Shown here: positions 54,338 through 62,877 of the stretch, one piece after another
Layout: each line of letters begins with the position of its first letter
Position numbering within the stretch: position 1 is the stretch's first letter
From: Roseiarcus sp963717215
GTDB lineage: Bacteria; Pseudomonadota; Alphaproteobacteria; Rhizobiales; Beijerinckiaceae
DNA: 64,000 bases
Reading direction: 5' to 3'
Assembly: GCA_963717215.1 (NCBI GenBank)
Contig: CAVQVS010000004.1
Location: forward strand, 310,001 to 374,000
The notes under the pieces: generated by a model
Seen by the model: the letters and a program-made list of their open reading frames with translations, nothing else
The model's database searches: none
What the model was told of the DNA's origin: nothing
Made by a program: the position numbers and the translations under genes

Positions 54338-55483
54338 ATGCGATTGACCGTCGCCGGCGCCGCCATTGCGGCGCTGCTTGCTGTCTCGGGGTGCTCAAAG
54401 GGCGACAGGGGCGATCAGGGCCAGCCTGGGCAACAGGGACAGCAGGGTCCGGCCGGCCCCGCCGGGCCGAAGGGCGATCCTGGCGCGGTTGGCGCCATCG
54501 GTCCCCAGGGCGCGAAGGGCGATACGGGCGCCGATGGGCCGCCGGGACCGAAAGGCGAAACCGGCCCAGCCGGTCTGCCAGGACCGCCGGGGCCGCCAGG
54601 CCCTGACGGGCCGCCAGGGCCGAAGGGAGACATTGGCGCCTCCGGGCCGCCTGGGCTGCAGGGAGCGAGGGGCGAGCCCGGACCCGAGGGGCAGGCCGGA
54701 CCGCAAGGCGCGAAGGGCGATTCCGGTCAGATCGGGCCGGCGGGGGTGGCCGGACCAATTGGGCCAAAAGGCGAAGCCGGAAACGTTGGCGCGGTTGGGC
54801 CGAAGGGCGAACCCGGAATTGCAGGCGCGGTCGGCCCGCGTGGGCCTGTGGGACCTCTCGGACCTCAAGGCGAAGTTGGCGCGGCAGGACCAAAGGGCGA
54901 GGCTGGCGCCGTTGGCCCGGTGGGACCCCTTGGGCCGAAAGGGGAAGTTGGTGCGGCAGGACCCCGGGGCGAAGTCGGGGTCGCCGGACCACCCGGAGCA
55001 GCCGGCCCCCCCGGGCCAAAGGGCGACGCCGGGGATGCAGGGCCGAAGGGCGAGGCTGGAGTGGCTGGGCCTAGAGGCGAAGCCGGCGCTGCCGGAGCCA
55101 AGGGAGAGGCCGGCGCGGTTGGGCCGCCTGGGCCTAAGGGCGAGACCGGCGCGGCCGGCGCGATTGGGCCGACCGGGCATATGGGTCCTCCCGGACCACC
55201 CGGCGCCGCCGGATTGGCTGGAACGCAAGGGCAGATGGGCCCGCCCGGTCCCCAAGGGCCATCTGGCCCTCAAGGTCCGGCAGGACCCACCGGAGCGCAG
55301 GGTCCGCCGGGAGCCGGCGCGAGTTTCAGGGTCGTCAGCGATTCCGGTCAGGCGTCGTGCGGGGCGGGCGAGATCATGGCCAGCGCCTATTGCGCGGGCG
55401 GCGGCCCAATGCGCATCGACGGCACGACGGGCGCAAGCTGCGACGGCGGAGCGAGGGCGGTGATCGTCTGCGCACGACAATAG
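54338..55483 (+). CDS. Collagen-like lipoprotein
   Basis: 381 residues. A lipoprotein signal with lipobox LAVSGC (Cys at ~19) is followed by about 100 Gly-X-Y triplets (residues ~22-328), rich in GPAGP, GPKGE/D and GPPGP. A conserved globular end of ~55 residues carries four cysteines (SCGAGEIMASAYCAGGG, SCDGG, VCARQ). Such proteins form collagen triple helices on the cell surface. The high Pro/Lys/Glu content favours a stable helix without hydroxyproline. The inner-layer lipid anchor indicates display from the outer or inner membrane. The DNA repeats make it prone to length change. Confidence 0.9.
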   Translation: MRLTVAGAAIAALLAVSGCSKGDRGDQGQPGQQGQQGPAGPAGPKGDPGAVGAIGPQGAKGDTGADGPPGPKGETGPAGLPGPPGPPGPDGPPGPKGDIGASGPPGLQGARGEPGPEGQAGPQGAKGDSGQIGPAGVAGPIGPKGEAGNVGAVGPKGEPGIAGAVGPRGPVGPLGPQGEVGAAGPKGEAGAVGPVGPLGPKGEVGAAGPRGEVGVAGPPGAAGPPGPKGDAGDAGPKGEAGVAGPRGEAGAAGAKGEAGAVGPPGPKGETGAAGAIGPTGHMGPPGPPGAAGLAGTQGQMGPPGPQGPSGPQGPAGPTGAQGPPGAGASFRVVSDSGQASCGAGEIMASAYCAGGGPMRIDGTTGASCDGGARAVIVCARQ

Positions 55484-55584
55484 CCGCTATCGTTGCGACG
55501 CGGCGGGCGTTAGGGTTTGGCGAAGGGCTCGCGGCGACGAACGATCGCCTGACAGCTCGGTGATTCAACATCAAGGAGGAAACG

Positions 55585-55899
55585 ATGCATCGACTGACGG
55601 TTCTTTATCCCGCGAAGGACAGCGAAGCCTTCAACTATGACTATTATTTCGGGAGTCATCACAAGCTCGTCGTCTCCAGGTTAAAGCCGGAAGGGATGGT
55701 GAGTTGCGAATTCGATAAGGGTGTGTCCGACCCTGCAGGCGACAAGGCGCCCTATGTCGCCATCGCCTATCTTAAGTTCAATTCGGCCGATGAACTGCAA
55801 AAAGCGCTCGTCAAGCACGGCGCGGAGATCATGGGCGACATCCCCAACTACACGAAGATCGAACCGATCATGCAAGTGAACGAGGTGATGGCAAGCTGA
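55585..55899 (+). CDS. EthD-family protein
   Basis: 104-residue ferredoxin-like fold protein of the EthD family, beginning MHRLTVLYPAKDSEAFNYDY with an internal H-x-x-L pattern (GSHHKLVV). EthD proteins accompany ether or polyketide oxidation systems and some are heme-free catabolic helpers; the role here is unknown. GGAGGAAA precedes the ATG. Complete. Confidence 0.85.
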   Translation: MHRLTVLYPAKDSEAFNYDYYFGSHHKLVVSRLKPEGMVSCEFDKGVSDPAGDKAPYVAIAYLKFNSADELQKALVKHGAEIMGDIPNYTKIEPIMQVNEVMAS

Positions 55900-56101
55900 G
55901 ATCACCCCGCGGGCGGCGAGAGGACGCGCCGTCCCGCAACGGTTTAGAGGCCTCGGTCCCTCTGCGGCTCGTCCGTCGAAGGGCGCGCGGCGCTACTGTC
56001 ACTTCTGTCTCCGCCGTGTGACCCTCCTCACAGTCAAGACCTCCCCGACATCCTAGAGAAATACAGGTTTGCTAACGAGGGCGCTCGCGGGGAGGGCTGC
56101 G

Positions 56102-58289
56102 ATGACGATTGCACTCAAGGTCTATGACAACGGCGACCATACGTGTTTGGTCTGGCTGCCGGCGAACGCCCAGGCGATTCCGAACTGCCGTGGCTTCGCG
56201 GTTCATCGAACGCGAAAGCCAGCGGCGGGAGGGCCGATCAAGGACGAGTATTTGCACGGCTTCGTCGGATTTTCCGACGATGACAAGCTCGATCCGAGCG
56301 CGCCGTGGAAACACCCCTTGCAGCGCTACATGTGGTGGGACTACCTGGTCGACCCGGGCGACGTGCTGCAATATTCGATCGTCCCAGTCGTTGGACCCGA
56401 CAAGGACCATCTGACGCTTTCGCCCGCCGACGGCAGCGCGCAGACGCCGCCGATGACGATCACCGGCCAGGCGTCGGCGCACATCTCCGCCTATTTCAAC
56501 AAAGGCATCGTCTCGGCGCAATGGGTGTCCCGCGCGCTCGCAAGCGTCGGCAAGGGCGCCAAGCTCGACGCTCTGATCGCGCAAACCGGGAACTCGCTGC
56601 GCAATGCGCTGAGCGGTCAGCTGCGCCAGAAATTGCTCGACTATGCTCGACGACGTCAAAAAGAACGACGGCGAGATTTACGCCGCGCTCTATGAGCTGA
56701 ATGATCCGGAATTGATTCCCAAACTGACCGCGCTCGGCCAGAAATGCCATCTCATCCTCGCCAACGGCGCCTTCAATTCGAAGAAACCTGACGAGAACAG
56801 CGCGGTGCGAGCGCAGCTGCGCGGCAAGGTCGACCTGCACGACCGCCTGGTGGGGAACGGCCATTTTGCCCACAACAAGTTCGTCGTCGCGTGCGATACC
56901 GCTGGCAGGCCGCAGCGTGTTCTCTCCGGAAGCACCAACTGGACGAAGACCGGACTCTGCACCCAGGCCAACAATGGGATCATCGTGGACGACCCGGATT
57001 TGGGCGCGCATTTCATCGATCAATGGAATCTGCTCAAGGCCGCCGGAAACGCCTATCCCGCTTCGCTCATGCAAGCGAACGCGACATCGAAGTCCTTCAA
57101 TGTCGATGGCGGCATCGGTCACCCAATGGTTCGCGCCGACCGACAAGGGCGAGGACCTGGACTACGCGCGCAAGCTGATCGACGGCGCGGTGGAAGGCAT
57201 ACTGTTCCTCTTCTTCAATCCCGGCGCGTTCGAACCGGACGACGAGCCGGAGCGATGGACGCTTCTGCAAAACATTCTGGCCAGGCGCCAGCAAGGATCG
57301 CCGAACTACGATCCCGATCTCTACATCCACGGCGTCGTAAACCAGGAGATCCCCGGCCTCACCACGGAGGGCCCCGAGAAGCCGAGCAAGCACGTGGCTG
57401 TCGATCCGTCAAACCCGAGCCCGGTGAAGCTCTTCGACGGCGGCAAGACGGCGCCGATTCCGGTTTCGTACGAGTCGATGGTGCCCAAGGCGATCAAGGA
57501 CGCCTTCCACAATTGGGCCAGCGAAGTGATGAACCAGGGCGTGCACGTGCACAGCAAGGTCATCGTGATCGACCCATTTGGCAAGAATCCGGTCGTCATC
57601 ACCGGCTCGCACAATTTGGGTTACAAAGCGTCGACAAAAAACGATGACAACATGATGATCGTGGAGGACAACGCGCCGCTCGCGGCCTCCTACGCCGCCA
57701 ACATCATCGCCATCTATCAAACCTATCGCTGGAACACCTACGTCGACGCGCACGCCAAAGACCCGCAGGTGTGGCACGGCCTCGTCGACAACGCGACCTG
57801 GCAGGACAGCTACCTCAAGGCCGGCGGCCCCGGTCTGGCCGAGATCAAGTTCTGGCTCGGAGAAGGTGTGTCTGCAGCGGCGCCTGTTGCGGCGCCAGCG
57901 GCGGGCGGCGCGGAGGTTCGGGCAGCGAGCGCAAGCGGACCAGCGCCGGGCGCGAGACGCCGCTCGGTGGTCTGGCAAAAAGCCTGTTAAGAAACCGGTG
58001 CGGGCGAAGGGCGCGCCCGCTAAAAAAGCGCCAGCGAAGTCGAGACGCGTCGCGGCCAAAAAGGCGCCGACGAAAAGGACGGCGAACCCCAAAGCCACGA
58101 CTCGATCGAAACGCGCCGTCGCGAGCGAGGGCGGCGCCAGTGAAGCGAGCGCCAGCGAAAACGAGGCGCGCGCCGGCGAAAAAGGCGCCCCCGAAGTCCA
58201 GGATAGCGCGGACGAAATCGACGAGAGCGGCGGCAACGCGGAGAGCCACCCGGAAGATCGCTTCGAGGACGCTACGGCGCGGCAGGTAA
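56102..58289 (+). pseudogene. Phospholipase-D-like protein with histone-H1-like tail, four frameshifts
   Basis: Joining pieces in three frames gives 727 residues. Order: an N-terminal domain starting MTIALKVYDNGDHTCLVWLP, a first HKD-like site (HNKFVVACD; GSTNWTKTG) and a second canonical one (HSKVIVID; GSHNLG). A low-complexity linker and a Lys/Ala/Arg/Pro tail (e.g. KKAPAKSRRVAAKKAPTKRT) follow. Each frame change is one extra base: T at ~56642, T at ~57119, one near 57965 and one near 58115. Removing four bases makes the length divisible by three and restores continuous similarity. Either a sequencing artefact or a decaying gene. GGGGAGGG precedes the ATG. Confidence 0.65.
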
Positions 58290-58328
58290 AGGCTCGAGCG
58301 GCGACACAGGGTGAGCGTCGGCGTCCGT

Positions 58329-59988
58329 TCAGCGTCCCGGATACCAGTACGCGGCCTGCGGCTTCGCTCGGTCGACTACAACGAACTGGTTGGCGAACAC
58401 GCGGTAGGACGGGCTCTGGTCGCCGTCAGGCCATTGCACCCGGATTTCCGCGCGCTCGGCCGTGCCAAGGCCGACATGGATGAAGCCCGCATGGCCGGAG
58501 GCGTCGCCGCCGCCGACGTCGACGAAGCGCGTCTGGCTGCGGGTTCCCGTCCTGATCGTAATTCGCGCCCCGACCGCGTTGCGGTTGGGGTTCGGTTCGA
58601 TGAGGCGGATCTCGCTCCAGTTGCCCATCGGCAGCGGCGGACCGTCGCCGTTTTTGGCGCCCAGGTTGCGCCAGAGCAGAACATTCGAGCCGCGATTGAT
58701 CTGCAGGATGTCGAGCCGCCCGTCGAGATTGAAGTCGGCGATCGAGCGCGCCGCGGCCCTTGGCGTTGCAGGCGATGCCGGCTTCGTCGCCGGCCTCGGC
58801 GAATTTGCCGTTCCATTGGCCGAGCAGGAGATTGCTCGGATCGTAAGCGGCGAAGTCCGGCATCTGCTCGAGGTTGCCTTTGGAGACGAAGATGTCGCTG
58901 AGCCCGTCATTGTTGAAGTCGGCGAATTCGGCGTGCCAGGCGGTCGATGGCCGCTTGTCGCCGCCGGCATAGGGAATGTGCGCGGTCACGCCGACTTCGC
59001 CGGCGATGTCGCGATAGACGGGCGCTTCGCCTCGCCCGCCTTCATCGGGATCGAGCTTCTGCAGCTTCTCGTCGCCCATCGAGGTGAGGAAATATTGCGG
59101 ATAGCCCGAGCCGTCGAGATCGCCTTCAGCGATGCCCATGCCGTAGATCGACAAATGCCGCCAGCCGTCGGCGCGCGAGTAGAGCCTCGGCGTTTTGCCT
59201 GGATCGATCCGCCACATCTGCTCTTCGCCGCCGCGGTAATATTGCCGGTCGTTGGAGACGCGCAGCGATGGCGCGCCTGACTTGTTCCAGTCGGTGAACA
59301 GCATCGAAAGCGCGCAGAAGCCGGGCGCGAGCGGAGTGCGCACCGAATAGTCGGGCTTGTCGCCGGCTTGCGGGCGATAGAGCGAATTGTCCGCGCATGT
59401 GCCCCAGGGCGAGCCGGGCGCGTCGCGGTCGACGTAATGTCCAATCGCGAGCGTCGGGAATTTCTGCCCCGGCTCCCATTCGGCGGCGAAGGAAGTGGTC
59501 CAGCCGGTATCGCCGTCGAAATTCCATTCGTGGTTGGCGAGAGTGAACGTACAGTTGGGACCGCCCTTGAGCATGAGGTTGCCGCCGACCCGGAGCACGA
59601 ACAGATCCATGTGGCCGTCGCCATCGATGTCGAGCGGATAGGCGCCGATGACGTTGGTGAGCAGCTTCGGATCGGCGCCGATGTCCAGCGCTTTCTCCTC
59701 GAATTTAAGAGCGCCGCCGGCTCTGGATTTGTTGACGAAGAGCCGCGCCGGATTCTTGCCCCCCGCCAGGAAAACCGAGGGAAAGCCCGAGCCGTCGCAA
59801 TCGAGCGCCGCGCCCCCGCCGCCAACGAAGAACTCCCACGGACCGTCATAGACGCTGTGAATGCCCGCCGCCTCGGCCTCTTCATGCATGAGGGGCACGT
59901 CGCCTAACGGCCTTTGCCGGTCGTCGCCGGCGCGCGCTCCGGCGAGGCCGGCGAGAAGCGCGAGGATGCAGACAACGATCCGCATCAT
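58329..59988 (-). CDS. ASPIC/UnbV and FG-GAP (VCBS) repeat protein (CRTAC1-like), one frameshift
   Basis: 552 residues once one base is removed. A signal peptide (IVVCILALLAGLAGARAGDD) is followed by FG-GAP/VCBS repeats with calcium-loop patterns DIDGDGHMD, DLDGSGYPQ and DFNNDGLSD. The second frame continues IADFNLDGRLDILQINRGSN and ends with an ASPIC/UnbV domain (NAVGARITIRTGTRSQTRFV; VQWPDGD). The extra base lies in GGCGCGCTCGATC at about 58744-58751. Rich in Trp. It starts by ATGA overlap with the di-heme gene's stop, so the two are co-translated and probably co-function in the periplasm. Confidence 0.82.
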
Positions 59989-61409
59989 TGCGCCTCGATT
60001 ACGAGCGAGCGGAGGAAAGCGATGATTGCGTCGTGCTTGTCGGGTTCGAGCGCTTGATAGGCGTCGCGCGCAAATCGCGCGTCGCCGCCATGGGCGGCGA
60101 TGATTTCGTCAAGCATGCGGAACGAGCCGTTGTGGCCGTAAGGCGCCGTCGAGCCGACGCCCCAGAGTCGCGGCGTCAGGAACACGTCGCGCTCGACGAA
60201 ACGCTGCGCCTGCAATTCGTTGCCTAATGAATTGACCGTCTCGTCGACGACGAGATGGCGTTTGAGATCACTGTAAAGTGGGATCAGCCACTCGCCCTTG
60301 TCGTTCTTCTGCAGCATCTTGGCGAAGGGCAGGGCGCCAAGATCGATGCGGATCGGCGTTTTCACCTCGTCGGAGCGCAGCGTGCCAGCCATGTCATAAG
60401 GAGCCGGATCGGTGAAGACGAGCGACTTCAGAGGCAAGGTCTGCATGTGGCACGAGGCGCAACCGATCGCGTTGAAGGTCGCGGCGCCGGCCTTGGCGGC
60501 TTGGCGCCAATCGTCGGGCAGATCGGCTTTCACCGTCGGCGGCGGCAGCGTCGCCTGAAACGCGACCAGGGCGGAGATGTCGCCGGCGGTGATCGAGTCG
60601 GGCACGCCGCTTTCGGCGAAGTCGTGGCTGCCGGTCCAGCGCACGCCGAACCGCTCGACCGCCTCCATGCCATGATGGATGTTGAGCGCATTGATGGTGA
60701 ACTGGCGCAACGACGTGAACACGCCTTTGCGGCTGAAGGGTCTGACGATCAGATCGGAATCGACGCCGTCGATGGCGTCGAGGTCGACGATGCCATCGGG
60801 GTGGGCGACGATCGAACCGAACCGCACGCCCTTGGTCACGAGGTCCGCGTGCGCGTCTTTGGCCGTAGCGCCGGCTTCCGCAATCGCGGCGGCGCGGATC
60901 GCATGCAGGTCTGCGGTCATCTCGCGCGCCAGGAGCTCGACGAGGCCTGCGCCCATCAGCGCGATCGTATGCCGCTCGCTCGAGAAGGAAGGGTCGATCG
61001 AGTTGAACTGTGCGCTTTCGAAGCCTTCCGACACGAACACATTGGCGACATCGTCGGCGGAGCCGCCGATGACCGGATCGTTGTGGCAGCCGAAACAGGA
61101 ATTGGAGTCCGGGCCGCTGGTGCGACTGAACGGAGGATTGACGCCATTCTTGCGCTTGGTCGGGATGATCGCCTGCGTCGCCTTTGGCCGCCCGGCGCCG
61201 TCGACGGTGGTGAATTTCGCTTTGAAAAGCGCGCGCCCGCGCTCGATGAGGGCGGGGAGAGCCGATGGGCCCGCCGCCGCGATCGCATCGAAATCGAGAT
61301 GCGAGCCGGGCTGAAAGACGCGCTCGTCCCAGCTTGCCGCGAGCGCGCCGGCGCCGACCAGCAAGGAGGCCGCGCAGAGACCAAACGAGACGCCCAGAAG
61401 CCGCTTCAT
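59985..61409 (-). CDS. Di-heme c-type oxidoreductase (DUF1111/DHOR-like)
   Basis: 474 residues with a Sec signal (ending GALAAS). Two c-heme sites are visible: CFGCH (residues 105-109) and CASCH (317-321). The C-terminal ~150 residues carry the DHOR ending (LTPRLWGVGSTAPYGHNGSF). The group is distantly related to di-heme peroxidases and MauG. ATG at 61409. Translationally coupled to the downstream ASPIC/UnbV gene. Likely a periplasmic electron-transfer or protein-modifying enzyme. Confidence 0.88.
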   Translation of the reverse strand: MKRLLGVSFGLCAASLLVGAGALAASWDERVFQPGSHLDFDAIAAAGPSALPALIERGRALFKAKFTTVDGAGRPKATQAIIPTKRKNGVNPPFSRTSGPDSNSCFGCHNDPVIGGSADDVANVFVSEGFESAQFNSIDPSFSSERHTIALMGAGLVELLAREMTADLHAIRAAAIAEAGATAKDAHADLVTKGVRFGSIVAHPDGIVDLDAIDGVDSDLIVRPFSRKGVFTSLRQFTINALNIHHGMEAVERFGVRWTGSHDFAESGVPDSITAGDISALVAFQATLPPPTVKADLPDDWRQAAKAGAATFNAIGCASCHMQTLPLKSLVFTDPAPYDMAGTLRSDEVKTPIRIDLGALPFAKMLQKNDKGEWLIPLYSDLKRHLVVDETVNSLGNELQAQRFVERDVFLTPRLWGVGSTAPYGHNGSFRMLDEIIAAHGGDARFARDAYQALEPDKHDAIIAFLRSLVIEAQ

Positions 61410-61697
61410 GGTCCTCCCGTCGGCTCTTGTCGAAAGGGCGAGGAGCGCCCCCGATCACCATCATTCTCACGTCCCGGGCGAGCGCCGCAAGCGCGTTCCC
61501 CGCATGTGCGAGTCCCCTCGGTCTCGGTGAGACCGAGGCTCCATGAAACAGGTCGGACGCCTAGTCCTTTTGGCGAATTGACAGTGTCAGCGGGGCTCAC
61601 CATTGTCTCGCGAGCCGAGACGGTCCGGCCTTCGGCTGGAGGCGCGCGCTTGTCTCGCGCCGCCGCCCGGACCGTGGATCGTAAGGGAGGAACACTC
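61410..61697. promoter_or_regulatory. Upstream region of xylF with a 10-bp hairpin
   Basis: 288 bp between divergent genes. It holds the perfect hairpin CCTCGGTCTC-GGT-GAGACCGAGG (61516-61538). On the xylF strand TTGACA (61578-61583), a 17-nt spacer and CATTGT resemble a promoter. AAGGGAGGAACAC lies before the ATG. The hairpin could be an operator for a sugar regulator. Confidence 0.5.
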
Positions 61698-62747
61698 ATG
61701 AAATCATTGAAAAACTTCGCGATCGGAGCGGCTTTGCTGGCTTCCGCCAGCATCGTCTCGTTCGCGGCGGTCGCGAAAGACGTGACCGTCGGCGTCTCAT
61801 GGTCGAACTTCCAGGAGGAGCGCTGGAAGACCGACGAGGCCGCGATCAAAAAGGCGCTCGAGGCCCACGGGGCCAAGTACATTTCGGCCGACGCACAAGG
61901 ATCGCCGACCAAGCAGCTGACCGACGTCGAAAGCCTGATCTCGAAAGGCGCCAACGTTCTCATCATCCTCGCCATGGACTCGGAGGCGATCCTCCCGGCG
62001 GTCAAGAAGGCGAGCGACGAAGGCATTCCGGTCATCGCCTACGATCGCCTGATCGAAAGCCCGAACGTGCTCTACATCACGTTCGACAATGTCGGCGTCG
62101 GGCGCATGATGGCGAAATCGATCCTGGCGGCGAAGCCCGCCGGCAACTATGCATTCATCAAGGGCGACAAGGGCGATCCGAACGCCGACTTCTTGTTCTC
62201 CGGCATCAAGGAAGTGCTCGAGCCCTCGATGAAGGCCGGCAAGATCAAGAACGTCGGCGAATCCTATACCGACGGCTGGAAGCCGGACAACGCGCAGAAG
62301 AACATGGAGCAGATCCTCACCAAGAACAACAACAAGGTCGACGCGGTCGTGGCCGAGAACGATGGCATGGCGGGCGGCGTTGTCGCCGCGCTTGGAGCGC
62401 AGGGCATGGCCGGTTCGGTGCCGGTGTCGGGCCAGGACGGCGACCACGCGGCGATCAACCGCATCGCGCTGGGCACGCAGACCGTCTCGATCTGGAAGGA
62501 CGCGCGCGATCTCGGCAAGATCTCGGGCGAGGCGGCGGTGGCGCTCGCGGACGGCAAGAAGATGACCGCCATTCCCGACGTGAAACCGTTCACTGGCGGC
62601 GCCAAGGGCGTCAAGGTCAATGGCATCCTGCTGACGCCGCTCCCGGTCACCAGGGAGAACCTCAACGTGATCGTCGACAAGGGCTGGATCACCAAGGCGG
62701 AAGTCTGCGCCGGCGTGAAGCCGGGCACGGTGAAGTTCTGCGGCTGA
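61698..62747 (+). CDS. xylF: D-xylose ABC importer binding protein XylF
   Basis: 349 residues, periplasmic cluster B binding protein. The signal peptide ends near AAVAKD. Family phrases: TVGVSWSNFQEERWKTDEAA at the mature N-terminus, SADAQGSPTKQLTDVESLIS, PVIAYDRLI, IKGDKGDPNAD and PVSGQDGD. These match xylose-binding proteins, where Arg, Asp and Asn ligands bind the pyranose. Followed by a terminator-like hairpin and the permease gene. No ATPase (XylG) gene is between them; it would lie beyond the right edge. Confidence 0.93.
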   Translation: MKSLKNFAIGAALLASASIVSFAAVAKDVTVGVSWSNFQEERWKTDEAAIKKALEAHGAKYISADAQGSPTKQLTDVESLISKGANVLIILAMDSEAILPAVKKASDEGIPVIAYDRLIESPNVLYITFDNVGVGRMMAKSILAAKPAGNYAFIKGDKGDPNADFLFSGIKEVLEPSMKAGKIKNVGESYTDGWKPDNAQKNMEQILTKNNNKVDAVVAENDGMAGGVVAALGAQGMAGSVPVSGQDGDHAAINRIALGTQTVSIWKDARDLGKISGEAAVALADGKKMTAIPDVKPFTGGAKGVKVNGILLTPLPVTRENLNVIVDKGWITKAEVCAGVKPGTVKFCG

Positions 62748-62781
62748 GTTGACCGCGCCGGCATTGAGTGAAACAAAAAAA

Positions 62782-62814
62782 AGGCCGCGCCGTTTGTAAA
62801 GCGGCGCGGCTTTA
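62782..62814 (+). terminator. Hairpin between xylF and xylH (terminator or attenuator type)
   Basis: GCCGCGCCG-N9-CGGCGCGGC followed by TTTAT, and preceded by an A-run that can pair with the T's. It lies in the 130-bp xylF-xylH gap. It would reduce downstream transcription, giving more binding protein than permease, as is common in ABC operons. Confidence 0.8.
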
Positions 62815-62877
62815 TCTCGTAACGTCGCCCCCCGCCGAATGCGGCGACAGCGTGAAGCAACCAGATCGGGAGCGAGC

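Noticed and set aside
54395..55480. 361-codon reverse frame across the collagen-like gene
   Set aside because: Produced by the periodic Gly-X-Y codons; no start signal or independent support.
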